64,000 nucleotides of DNA from Enoplosus armatus (taxonomy: Eukaryota; Chordata; Actinopteri; Centrarchiformes; Enoplosidae): the NCBI RefSeq assembly GCF_043641665.1, contig NC_092186.1, positions 23,628,001 to 23,692,000 on the forward strand. The letters run 5' to 3'. Of the stretch, positions 12,434-25,700 are shown in pieces (within the stretch, counting starts at the first letter, position 1; every line of letters begins with the position of its first letter). The position numbers and the translations under genes are program-made. Under the pieces are notes generated by a model. That model saw only the letters and a list, made by a program, of their open reading frames with translations. It was not told the origin of the DNA and did no database searches.

Positions 12434-14379
12434 TCATACATATTGGAGTTTGTTCATAAGAGGTACATAAGTAGTTACTTTATATGATAACATACATTTC
12501 TTTGTCTGAATATATATATTTGTTCATGCGTAGCCCAAATAACATAGAAAACATTCATTATTTCTTTATTTAGTGTAATAACAATGGTTTATGTTCACCC
12601 CCGTATTTTGCCACCTTCATTAAACATGCCCAGTTTGTGACAAAGGGAAGGGTTACCACCTTTCTACATATTGGATTCAATAAGCTCAGGAGAAAGAAAG
12701 GATTTTGATTTAAATGTGGTTAATTTCTGCAATTATTATTATTATCATTATTATTATTATCTTGAAACATTAAGCAGTGGGGTCTGTTGGGGCCACAAAC
12801 AACGAGACAAACTACTATTTCCAAGGTCAAGAATGAACTTTCGCGTCCAACCACAGTTTATGTATTATGCTCATACATTTTGCATTTACAGCGAGCACGA
12901 CAGAGTGTGGGAAAGGTGCCACAGTTTGGGGTCCAGTTCTCTCTGTAGGTCAGTGGGCAACCTTTTCACTTTAATATCTGCTGTTAAGGCTTTAATTTGT
13001 ATCTGTAAGTATAGTTGCTGTTTTTTGTTTGTTTCATTTTGCTTCGTATTTCAACAACTAAGGTCGTGTTAAGTTAAGAACTTTGGGCGTTGAATTTACA
13101 TTTACTGGTCGATCCTCTCAGTGCAAATGCAAAAGCTCTGTAAAACATTCCTCAGCATGTGGGATATTAGTCCAGACTCCAATTCAAACTGTATACCAAA
13201 AAAAAAATGAGGTGATCCACTTTAACCTTCAGTGATTCAGTTCAAAGTGATCACAGGTGCCTGGCCAACATTGATCTTATCGCAATGTCATAACTTTTGT
13301 CTTCAAAGGCCACAGCTTGAACTCTCCTGACCCACTAACGCAGCCCGTCGCCCCTTGAATAGAAGCAATCAGTCATCGCTCGACCCAAGCTAAAGAGTGC
13401 TGTATAAAAACTGTTAATACACATGTCATCAGGGTGTTATCGTTTATTTCCCTCTTTCTGGTCAGAGGTCCCACATTTTGTTTCCGTCTCTTTCCACCCC
13501 TCCCCTATCCAGGTTACAGTAAATGCGGAATATCTGAAGGCATGCTGCGTCTTCACACATGGCCGTGTTTCTGTGTTAACTGTTTTTTTTTCCATCAACG
13601 CTGTAACAATGCATGAGAACACAGTGAATGACCTGAACCACAGAGATAAAGGCCTGGGAGGGGCCCGCCCGAGCAAAAGAGACAAGTGCCACTGACACCG
13701 AAGTCAAGAATGCATACTTGGGAATTGGGACTCCATCTAAATGGGATGTACTTACAAAACACATCTCGCTTGGAACTGTTACTGAGTTGGGTGAGGGTTT
13801 GTTTGTTTTTTTGAAGGTTTGAAGCCACTTGGCAATGCTGTTCGATGAAGAAGTTAATTTCCTCCTAGATAGACTAATCCCTAAGCTGGCTCTATGTAGG
13901 CTATATAGTGGGCTGAAAAGGATCTTTTATAACAGGAGAATAAAGGGCTATCACCTCCTAGTTTCTCATCATGTATCAGAAAAAAAGGAAGTCAACATGA
14001 AAGCGGATACGGGCCATAAACCCTGCCAGGAAACTGAAGCTGCCCGGCTTAAACAATAGAGCAATTTTGAAGCGCGGTGAATAAGGACAAGTGATGTGAA
14101 CACCTTGATATTTCATTGTATTTTCATGTGGCTGTGACATTGTCCTGAAGTAGACACCGTTATAGGTCACAGTTGCTGAGCGTCTTATGATGCAACTGCC
14201 CACAAATTCCCCCCTTCCAAAAGCAAAAATGATATTAAGACAACAAGGTAAGGTTGCTCTTTTGCTGCTGACTCATCTGAAGCGTTATTAGAGTAGGCCA
14301 GGCGCTCAGTCAGACGCACATACTGTAAGAATAAGTTCAGAGAACCTCAAAGTAAGTTGTGAAGAGGGTACACTGTCAC

Positions 14380-14490
14380 TTTCTGATTTCAGGGTCCCAT
14401 AGTTTATTAATGTTTCTGCAGTGATGGAAAACAACTCCTCAAACATGGCGGACATGACAAATCTGGCTTCAGTGATAACACCAAGACTGT
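14380..14490 (-). repeat. Dispersed repeat, left copy of an inverted pair
   Basis: The minus-strand sequence starting CAGTCTTGGTGTTATCACTG matches the plus-strand sequence at 16601-16650 at about 46 of 49 positions and continues with weaker similarity. It contains no gene of its own. Confidence 0.7.
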
Positions 14491-16139
14491 TTACTTGTTG
14501 GCCAGCCACATATTCGTCCTTTTTCAAAAGCAGAAAGTTACGGGATGTCTTTGTTATAAAGTGGGTTAGATTAGTTTGACAACTCAATGATATGTACAAC
14601 AATGTTTTTAGGGCCGCTTTGAAACGACTATATTTCAGCGTGAAGCAGGGCCAAGTACAGTAATTGGAATGCCGTGGAAACAACAGTTATTTGTCAACTA
14701 GAAATCTAAAAAGTGTTCTCAGTTCTCAAGCAAATGTAGCCAGCTTTTAATGTAGATGTCTAAAATCATTTTGACCTGCAAGTCCCTGTAAATATGTGAT
14801 GTAATTTTAAGTCTATTTCACACTGATGGAGAACTATTTTTTGGGAAGCTGCCTGTCTCTTGACTATTCGATGAATCGACTAATCGCTTTGCCCTGTTTT
14901 CAGTCCTGTTTGTCAGCTGGATATCTCAAAATTGTGTCAACAGATTTCCGTGTCTTTATGTTAGTCCTCTGGAAAGTTAGGCCAAAGGTCACCTGAGTAG
15001 TTTTTGATCTGTATGCAGACGCCGATTGAGGAATTTCTTTGTTGTGACACAGGTTTTTGAATTCACGCTATTTTCTGTCTGTCTCATTATTGTCTGTCAC
15101 TGTGTATTTGGATGCTGATGTTTATCAAATAATATAATTTTTTTGTAGTTTAGAAGGACAGAAGTCGGGGGGGGGGGTTTACTCCTGATACCATGTGGCT
15201 AAATTAGAGAAATGAGCTGGAAGCAGGTTAAAAAAGATCTGGGGAAAAAAAAAAAACCACCGTCCATGTGTGGATCATTTGCTGTCATCCTTTAAAATCG
15301 GTTTGGCAGGAAAGCAGAGATTTCGCACAATAAAAACCGAATCAGAAAAGAAAAAGGCACGTCTGCAGTTATGGCAAGAAACGTTACATAAACAATCGCT
15401 CTTGTCAGTTCTTCTTACAGTGGGATGTTGCGTAACTGCTAAAAGACCTCCACATTCGGGTGGAGACATCTGCACTTCTCAAAGAAATTCCACCTCTTCG
15501 GCTGAGTCATGTTCCACATTTTAGTTGTGAACCTGTGAATAGCAACTATTCCCCACTGAGAGGCACCACAGTATCATTATTGATAATCTATACTGTTGAC
15601 GGTGCACTGGGAATTATACCAGAACCATTCCTTTTGTGCTGTGAGGGACTTAAGCCAACTGAAACTTGTGTTGTGAAAGGGGGGCGGGGCGGCACATGTT
15701 TTCGGGGGTTGAAGCTGGTGGCTGGGTGTGTTTTAAAGGAAAAATGCACTGAAACATTCAGCCATATTTTCAATGTCGGACATGGTGTTTAATTTGATGT
15801 CCTGAGGTCACTCTGGTGGTGGTTGGGCCCATTACAGCCCATTTCAAGGGATCGAAAGGCAGAGTTATCTCCTGAATACTGGCATCTTTCCTGGTGCCTG
15901 TCTTAACGACTTATACCACGAAGCAACAGTCTGAACGCCGAATCAGAATTAGTGAGCTCATTGCATTACTTGTCACTACCGGGATCATTGTGTGGATCGA
16001 AATATTGCCGATCTTTGAAACAAAATTTGGTTCTGCATCACAGATTGGGGATGTGCATATAAACTGATATATGATCGTCAAAGACAGGCTGGAGCTGTTT
16101 GTACTGTGTACGTGGAACAGCTCCAAATTCTTTTTATGA

Positions 16140-16173
16140 CGATTCTTTTTTTTGGGGGGGTATTTCTGCTTTA

Positions 16174-16209
<36 letters not shown>

Positions 16210-16220
16210 ACGACATGCAG
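16140..16220. repeat. Fragment resembling the same SINE body, with a GA microsatellite
   Basis: The order T-run, G-run, CTTTATTATGAG, (GA)n, GACATGCAG parallels the SINE body at 7897-7980. The GA run (about 16178-16206) may be an expanded internal repeat of the element. Confidence 0.4.
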
Positions 16221-16597
16221 GCGTTCCTCATTTGTTTGGCTTTCTTGCAAAACATGATTTTCCTATGCTACTTACTGCAGAACACACACACAAACACTTT
16301 TTTTTTGAACCAACCCGGTTGTTTCTGGGTTTGATATGATGAGAAAATGTTCTTAGTGATGTATACATTTTTAACTATGCTTGTATATTGATAATTCATG
16401 TGTGTATGCTCACGATGGGGTCGACCAGTATGCTGATGATCTTCAGCTGTGCACTGGTTGTTGTCACCAGATGATCACCATCATGTCATCGTCCCACAAC
16501 TATAATTTGCTTTATTGATAATATAAATCGATGGAGGTCCCGTAACTTTCTGCATTTGAAAAAGGGACAAAATATGTGGTAAATGACCCTGAAATGC

Positions 16598-16715
16598 TGC
16601 AACAGTCTTGGTGTTATCGCTGAAGCCAGATTTGTCATGCCTGCCATGTTTTCAATCATTCCAGGAACACTGAGAAACTATGCAGCTCCCGTGAAATGAG
16701 AAAGCTAAGTGTTCA
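16598..16715 (+). repeat. Dispersed repeat, right copy of an inverted pair
   Basis: It starts CAGTCTTGGTGTTATCGCTG and pairs with 14380-14490 in opposite orientation, about 2.1 kb apart. Both copies lie between the two FNDC7-like genes. Confidence 0.7.
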
Positions 16716-18248
16716 AATACCAAGTCAAGAGTACAGTGTGTCCTTAAGTTCACTATCTTCAATCAAGTCTTTATTTTAGATTCACATCACATCATTGTAG
16801 TTATTTATAATTCTGCTTGACTTACAGTTGATGGTGGACATCAGTGCATCCATCGCTTCAGGGGTTGTGTGTGTTCGAATCCTTGAGTGGCTAAGTGTTT
16901 CCTCCAGGTAGGTACTAGGCTGGCTTATGTCACTTGTTTGCACCAAAGTGTCTGAGCAGACAGACAAGTCACGAAACTTGTAATGGACGTCCTTGTAAAT
17001 TACATCTTCTCACAGCATTTTCCTTTTATAATTGTTAAATATTTCTAAAAAAAGAATTTCAACAGCACAAAAACAGACAACAGACTACTAATTATGACTA
17101 CATGTACTCCCCCTTTTTTTATTTTGCAAAGAACCACAACCACCAAACACAAAAAAAATGATACTGGGAATTCTTTATTAACTTGAAATATGCATCAGGT
17201 TCACACAGAGACACATATTCCCAACAGTTAATCACATCCAGAGAACAAGCAACAGCGCACTGCAGACGTCGTACGCTTTTCAGGGTGACACATGGTGAGA
17301 CGCACAGATCAGCGTCTGCCACTTATCATCGGGAGGCTTCCTACTTGGGGGCCGGAGCTACAAAAATGAATTTTAATTTGGTCAATTCTCCAATTAATAA
17401 TTTTTTTAAATGAAATGGCAAAATGTTTCACAAATTGTTTAAAATGTCTGTGGGGGGCCAGCGTTACCTGATTTTGTCAATTAGATCATTCATTTGGAGT
17501 TTTTTAACCCAACAGCTCAGGGATAAAATGAATTTGCCCAAATTAGATTAAATTAGTCACAACTTTCTCAGTACACCGTAAAAAATTTAATTCTGGTTCT
17601 TTGTGGATCAAATGTTTTATTATGAGAAATCCATACCCTGATTTTGTCTCATGATACAAATTTTGAGCAGCACACAAACTCCACCCTTGTTGTTCTCTTG
17701 CCCTTCTCTTTGTCATATTTAAGTGCTTGATCATCATTGTTTTTTCTCATTATTCATCATGCCATCGGCTGTGTATTATGGCCAAATTTCTTTTTTTTTT
17801 ATCTTCTGGTTAATAGTTGATCTTCTCTTTAGCTACGAGCATGGCTTCATTCCAGTGGGGCAGGGGGGAAGAGGAGGATGAAGAAGATGGAGGTGTTTGT
17901 TGTATCTGTGGAGATGACAAAACGTCAAATTCATTTTGCAGGATTTTTATATTTATTGTTGGCCATTTACTAAAAAAATTGACATCTTATAACAGCAAAG
18001 CCTCAAGTCAGTGTTGGAACGAGCGGTTTAAAATGCTCGTAATGTTTCATCGTGACCAGCAGAGGGAGACAGCAACCCACAGCTACAGGATACTCTTGTA
18101 AACGAGACTCCCCACTATGCCAGAGTTAATGTTGACAGCATGAAAGAAATGGTTTCGTTGTCAAAAACAAACATACATACCTGCACTTGTGTAACAAATT
18201 ATCGTGTCTTAAAGACATTAATGTATATTGGACTTTAGTGTATTTACT

Positions 18249-18254
18249 TTTATT
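18249..18254 (-). terminator. Poly(A) signal AATAAA of FNDC7-like copy B
   Basis: TTTATT on the plus strand reads AATAAA on the minus strand about 160 nt after the TAG stop at 18416. It is the first such signal downstream. The motif is seen; its use is inferred. Confidence 0.5.
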
Positions 18255-18415
18255 GTTTTCATAAAAGGTCGTCTTTGAGCTTGATTAATTCACTCAAATA
18301 CTATATTTGTCAGTATTTTGTCTCAAGAAAAAAGTTGAGTATAACAGAAATAAAACCGTGACAGTCTCACTGACTTCCACTACAGGTCCGACATGATGTG
18401 TTTACTTACTGTGAG

Positions 18416-19704
18416 CTAGTCCACACTTCTCTTCCCTCTGTAAATCACTGGAGGGAAACAGGTGGAAGTGATATTAGAAAAAATCATACATTTCAACAGC
18501 TTTGCTGAACTTTTTTTTTTTTTTTTTACCAGTAAGTACTATAGACTGTCGGGTGTTTTTAGTTACTTTAACTTAAAATAGCCTCATAGAGTGACAGTAA
18601 CATACTCACCTGTGCCAACGTTGGTCCCTGAGCAAGTGACTGAGAGAGCCAAAACAAAAGAAAGTAAAATCCAGTCACAATGTTGTCATCCATATTCATC
18701 ATGTCATCTGAAATCTTTACTGCTATTGTGCCACGTTCTAATCCCAAATAAAGTTAATACAATTTACAGAAGTATATAAAATGACTGACTCTTTAAAACA
18801 GCATAATGAGAGGGTCAACTATTATAACCACAAGATTTTTTACAATATTGAGATCCCACTGTCCTACCTGAGTACAGTCTCTGGGGGCAGAACAGGACTT
18901 TGCTGCCCTCCGGTGTGAGCGGGGCCACCACTACGTTATAGGCGTCCCCACACTGGATGTTCTCAACGTCACAGCTGTTCTCCCCGGGAGACGCAGTGCA
19001 GGTGTAGTTGTTGCTGCTGCCCACCATCTCCGTGATGTAGCTGTGGCTGCTGCCGGCGCTGCTGCGCCAGTACACCCGCAGAGAGTTACCGGCCATCCTG
19101 TAGAGCCTGACGCCTGACGGACAGCAGGCACCTGCAGGGGAGAGACGCGAATGAAACAAGGTGCCTGACTGCTGTGGCTTTATTATCTCAAAGGCTACCA
19201 AATGTTGGACATTTAATGTGCGACTTCCTGTGTATTCTACTGGCTTTAATTCTGGCTCTAGTTTTCTTAATTATAATTAATTATCATAATAATTACAAAC
19301 TTAATTACAAAAAGTCTTTTGTTTGGTTGTTTTATAAAAAGGTATGTCTTCTATTATATATCATATTTGCGTTTATATTGATACTCCTAAAAATCATGAA
19401 TTGGATGAGTATCCCTTGAATTCAGCTATTAAAGAATCCTGTCATTTTGCAGTTAAATAATAATAATAATAATAATAAACTCAGTGCTCTCTGGTGGACA
19501 AACTATGTAATGGAGACACTGATTGTATTTGACCTCGAACATCTTTCATTTCTTGACTGCAGTTTTCTGTTACTCATCAATCGACACATATGCAGATAAC
19601 GGTACATCTGTAATAAACTAATATCTAATATAATATATCAGCATGGCCAACTTTTATGTCCAGTTCTAATGCTTTTAAGCTAAATGTATAAAAGTGGCCA
19701 CTTA

Positions 19705-19743
<39 letters not shown>

Positions 19744-22700
19744 GAAGCATTCTCTATGGAAACCAATGTAGTTCTTAAAGGATCTTGAAGATTCTGAGGT
19801 TTCTCATTGGTGGAAAACGTCATCACTCACTGGACGAGAAGCCCTGGTAGGTGCAGTTGGACCTGCGCCCGCTGTGGCTGAACGCCTCCATGGTGACGGT
19901 GTAGTTGGTCCCGCAGGTGATGCATCCCATGAGGCAGTGGGAGTCCCGCGTGTGGCAGCGGGCGTGGCCCCGCGGTGACGTCAGAGAAGTGACGAACGAG
20001 TGCGCCCCTTTGGCGTGAGACCACGACACGTTGGTGACCGCCTGAGTCACCTGATCCACGGATAGATTCAGCGGGCAACAGGGCTCTGTGACAGACGATG
20101 ACACATGTGGACGTAACGCAAAGCTACTATCTGTACCTGCATCTGTCTCTCACGCGCTCCCCACCTTTACGGAAGTCAAGCACGGCACTAGCCTTTTAAT
20201 CAAATGCAATGAATGATTTGCAATTTACAAATTCATTGAAATGCCAACAACAACAAAAAAAGCATTAAACACAGTGAAAGCATCATTCTTGAAATCAGTC
20301 ATTTTGCTGATTATACATACTTTTACTTGAAGATCTTGAATGTAGGACTTTTATTTGTAACAGAATGGTGTTCATCCCTTCAGCAGAGCTACACAGACTT
20401 GTAAAATCTATGCCAAGGAGCCCTGGATCTGTTCTGGAGGCTCACGGCGGCCCAGCACCTCACTAACGTGCTTTTATATGGGTTTCTCTTTGACCTTGTC
20501 AGCCCTCTGTACTTCTTAATCGAACGGGTCGATCCAAACCTCGGATCACTGCTCACCTGTTTCCAGAGAGTCCGAGTAGCTGGGTAAACTCTGGCCCGCG
20601 GCGCTGGTTGCTACGACGCTGACTTCATAGGTGGAGCCACAGGGGAGGTCAGTGATGTCACAGCTGCTTCCGCTGGTGGTGCAGGCGTGTTCGCCGTCCT
20701 CTCCCGACGCGCTCGCAGTGTACGTCGCAGCCCTGTTGTTCGCCGTCCAGCTGACACCGACGCAGGAGGAGTTTTTCGGATTCAGCGTCAGACTCATTGG
20801 CATGCAGGGAGCTGGCGGGGAGTTCAAAGTTGACAGAGTTGACAGAGTGTTGTCCATACCTTTGAGGGGTCTCCCCCAAAACACTACATAAATGTGTCAG
20901 CAACAGAGGTGAAAGCTTTCATTAGATAAACAATCACCCAAAGCAGACAGTTGTTTAAAACTAATAATGTCTGGTAATTTAAGGAGGCGACACGTCAATC
21001 ACACAGGCTGTTACTATCTATGCTTTCCACAAAGGTCATTACACTCTCACTGGCCCTTTATTAGGTACACCTGTACAATCTAATGCAATCCAGCTCCGCC
21101 ATTAATTCTACTTTTCTAATATTTTGCCCCTTTAATTATTATGTATTAGAGGCAGACAAAATATTTCAATATACTGCAGTCCAGTATGACCACCCAAGTA
21201 GAATTATTACCTTTCCGGCTGAAATTTTACAAACTTTGTAAAAGTAGAATTCATGGTAGAGCTGTTGTATTGGAATTCATTTGATGGTGCAGGTGTACTT
21301 TAATATGTGGATAGAGGCATAAACTCTGCTTCATTTTGTGAGTTAGTCAGTTCTTTTCTCTTTTTAACATGAAGAGAAAGGTTGCTGTGCTTTAGTATCG
21401 AACCTTTAGCTTATTTGAACACGTTACATATGTATGAATAGAAGTTTTCTACCCGTCTCCTTGGTGTGGGCTTTGCATGCGCGGTTGCATCCGCTGATTT
21501 CATTGCAGGGCGTCACCACTACGCTGTAGGGGCTGTCGCAGCGGAGGTCAGAGAGGGCGCACACCGGTGCCGTGTGGTTGCACAGGATGACCTCTGTGCT
21601 GTCCGCGGCCCGAGTCTCGTACAGCTCTGCTCCCCGAGAGGCCGTCCACGTGATCTCCAGAGTGTCGGTGCTCACCACGGAGACGGATACACTCTCGGGA
21701 CAACAGGGCACTGAAGGACACAGGTGATGCACGGGTAAAGAGACATTTAACGATCATAGGAAATCAGTCTCCTATTGACTTATGATCTTAAAACGTGTCA
21801 CCTCAGCTGCTACTTACAGGTGGTATGGTTGAGGACCTCTCCTTGAGGACTGCTGCCAGCCTGGTTGAATGCAAACACAGACATCAGGTACGTGTAGCCG
21901 CACTTGCAGTGGTAGGTGCAGCTGTCGCTGGTGGTGTTGCAGGTCTCCTCGCCGCCGTCACCTCTCTTGACGAAGGCCACGTAGCTGTCAGCGTGAGGCG
22001 CCGCGTCCCACGTCAGCGTGCAGTTCGCTTCCGACGACTCCACGAGAGCCAAAGACTCTGGCGGGCAGGGGACTGACAGCACAGGACAGCGGGGAGTTAG
22101 TCACGCTCGCATGCTGAGCTAGTGCTTTCAGAGGTGCTGTGTCATTTTGGATCCATAACTACCACTGATGTGGCAGTGTGGTGTGTTCTCTCTCCAGTAA
22201 TCACAAACTAATGATTTCAGTTTTTAAACGTGCAAAGTGTGATGATAACCCTAGTAGCTTATTGTAGTGTAAGTTAAGAGCGTTGCATTGTAGTTAGGGT
22301 AGTTAAATGTACATGCTAAATGTGATTTTTGGATATAGGCACAGATGATATGGCTGAAATTGTACATCATGGTAAAGGGAATAATTTATATCACAATAGC
22401 ATTATAAATTTGGGTTATAACAAAATATCTGGCGATTTATAGAGAAAATAACCAGATAACCAGGAATGTTCCTGACAAATCCAGTGAATGAAATAAAGTG
22501 CATCTTCACATTGACACAAACTACAGTAAATCTTCATTAAATTGAATCATATTTCCATAAAAAAAAGGCCTGCTCAGTGATTCCCATAATGGCCTAATGG
22601 CCTAAGAAACTAAAGTTGACACATTTCTATTGTGTCTGTTGTCTCTATCATCTCCCAATCCTATTTGATCCCACTTACATCTGTGCAGGACTACAGTTTA

Positions 22701-25700
22701 AAATTAAAAAAATTAAAAAAATAAAAGAACAAACATCAGCAGATATAACTGTGTGGATCTGCTCCGAATCAAATCTCTTCGACACTCACAGGTGATGAAC
22801 ACCACGGGGCTGGATGGGAAGCTGGGCCCGGCCTCGTTCGAGGCGGTGACCTGGATGGTGTGCACCTCCCCGCAGCCCACCGCCGACAGGGTGCAGGAGC
22901 TGGACGTGGAGTTGCAAGTGAGGTTCTGGTCACTCATCACATGGTACTGGATGGACCCGTAGACCTCCTGATCGAGTTCCCAGGACACAGAGAGTCCGGC
23001 CACGCTATCACTCATCACCACAGAGACATTGACAGAAGATGGTGCTGGAGGTCCTGTTAAAACACGGCAAGGAAACATAAAGACACATGTAATGACGCAT
23101 CAACTTGCACATTTCCCCGCTGAGGGATTAATAAAGGACTATCTTATCAAAGTGCACATAAAAACAGATACACACTCATCAGTTCAAACCACAAGCAGAT
23201 ACAGTCCTGCATATCAGATACTGCTGCGAAACTAGACACAGTAGTAGAGTCATAATTACTCATGTACTGTATACATGAATGAATATTCTGCTCTTAACTT
23301 CACTGAATTTATCAGATGGCTGTAGTTACAAGTAATTTTTTTTGGATTAAGATGTTACAGACAATAAGTTGATCAAGTCCGATACATTTTCTACCCAACA
23401 CAGAGACATAGCAGCACTGAAAACTTACAGAAATGAAGTTTTACGTGTAATTTAGTGATTTTTCCTATATTACTTAAGTAAAAGCTTTCATTTCTAGTTC
23501 CAGGTGCCTCAGAGATCACAGGCTATTGCCCATGATAAAATGGGGAAAACAAATTAATACTCCATTGCAAATGTTTTGATTTCACTTGTATTGGTGCCTT
23601 GAGGTATTATACTACTACTAGATTTGAGACTGTCCGGAGATTAGGGAGATAGCGGCCAACAGGAGCTACTACTGGAGTTACTGGAAATATACTGTATATG
23701 ACATGTCAGTAGCTACAAGAATACATGTAAACTTTATCAAGAGTTTCAGTAAAGATAGATGAGTAACTATGAGGGGATAGGGCAGGATTTGGAAGTGGGA
23801 AAGTGTGTCTGTCTACCTGTACAGGACCAGCTAGTCTCCCGACACACTTAACGCTTATAAAAACCTGATTTCACACAAGTTCTCTGATCCGTAGCTGTGA
23901 TAGAAAATTGTAGGCCTTAATTATTTGGTTTTTTTTACTCTCTTCACATATAATATTTCTCACATATTTTTATAAAGGAAAATGCACTAATGGTTATAGG
24001 AGCTGGTGTGCGTGTCTTCCGTTGTATGTGATCCGATGTGCACAAGCAGTTCGCAGAGAAGTGCCTCCTCACGTGTTGTCTGGTTGATGTACAAACTGCC
24101 CTCTCCCTCTCGGCCCTCGAGGTCCCAGGCGAAACCCCTGATGGCGTACAGTGAGCCAGCATCCAAGCCAGAGATGGTCAGATTGGCGTTGGAGGCGTTG
24201 TGCTTCATGTTGGCGTTCGAGCCAAACTTGTAAACGGACAGGGTGTACCGGACAGCGTGAGCAATGGGGGCCCAGGCTACAGAGAGGCTGTCGTTGCTGG
24301 GAGAGGAGGCGGAGAGCTGAGGAGGAGGCAAAACTGTGGAGGAGAAGAAAGTTGGACTTTAGTGGTTCGTGGTCTTTTGGTTTAGGGCAAGTCCAAGTCA
24401 AGTCTCATGTTCTTGAGGGCGAGTCAGGTCACAAGTCCAAAATACAGGTCAAGCTGAAAGCTTTTCTGCTCTCTGAATGCTGACTATTACAATGACTATC
24501 AAGTTAAATAGATTTTCAGTCCCTCGCCATGAGCCTACAGGAACACACTATTTTCTGCCAAGTGTCATTTCACATGAGAGATTTTGTTAAAAAAAGGAAT
24601 TCTTAAAGACGTTTGATTGTGGCTTATTTATCATTATTATGCTCATAATATCATTCATATTTAATGTTATAGAGAAATACTTAGATGTGAGGCCTAGTTT
24701 TCAGGGGCTTTAAGTCTTTAGTGAATCATGTTTTGTGTAATTCAAGTCTCAAGTCCTCATTTTTGTGACTCAAGTCTGACTCGGGTCAGTGTTTCATGTT
24801 GTTTTCTGACCTCAGATGTGTGAACATAAATTTAGAGGGTTTTTTTCTTGACTTTAGGCCAGGGTTATATATATACATAAACATATAGTTAATTTGGGTT
24901 AGACACATTAAGTGGTTGTGAAATAAAATGAAATCGAAGATGAATGTTGGCAATAACAAAAAAAATGGTGAAACTGCTTCTTTGGCTGATGTGGATCAGA
25001 TTTTCCCCCCGGGGTGGGAGTGGAGGTGAGAGGTGACAGCCATGTTCTCAGGAGGAGGTCAACTCATTGTGTTTGACATATGAGGGTCAGGTACAGTTAC
25101 CACAGATACAGGAGAGGCCCTGAGGGGTCCTGATGATGGGACCTGGATTAGCTCAAACACTGAAACTGATGTGTGGAAAACATTCAGCCACTAGTACTGC
25201 ATATAGTGGCTCTGCTGTGGGACAATGAGGCAGATCAAATGACTTCTGCAGGGCATGGGGACTGATGAGAAAAGCGCTCAGTGTTTCCAGTGAATGTGTG
25301 ACCCGTCTCTACACATAAACCAGCCCTCGGGTGTTATTTTTTCCACTGAATTCATTTATGAGGATTTGTTTCCAGGCTGTGAAAGTAGAAACATGTGGAA
25401 ACCTAACATTCTGCACACAAATACAAGACAATGTAACAAACAACTGTACCTGTCTTCGCTGTCACAGGAAGAGACGGCTGGCTGCGGCCTCCGCTGTTCA
25501 CGGCCATGACGCTGAGTGTGTACTCAGTGTATGGTGTCAGCGACTTAATCTCAGCGGGGGAGGAGGACACTGTGTCTTCTCTGTAGAAGCCATTGGCGTT
25601 CTGGACTCGTATGATGTAATGAGTCGCCCCGGTCCTCAAGCTGAAACCAGCCATCAAGGTCCTGCTGTCCTTCGGCTTCACTGTCTGGATGGGATCCATC

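Larger units (their letters stand above)
11721..18248. other. Spacer between the two FNDC7-like genes
   Basis: About 6.5 kb with CA and GA microsatellites, an inverted repeat pair (14380-14490 / 16598-16715) and a SINE-like fragment (16140-16220). The promoter of copy A should lie just above 11720; no TATA box or other clear core element was recognised. One splice-bounded ORF (16967-16816, minus) is discussed as a finding. No other gene is supported. Confidence 0.5.

Noticed and set aside
14306..14683. 125-codon minus-strand ORF
   Set aside because: About a third of it lies in a dispersed repeat and the rest lacks similarity or splice context; noted only as part of the inverted repeat.
17817..18101. 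94-codon plus-strand ORF with an acidic run (GEEEDEEDGG)
   Set aside because: No family similarity, no supporting splice sites or promoter, and it lies in the 3' flank of FNDC7-like copy B.
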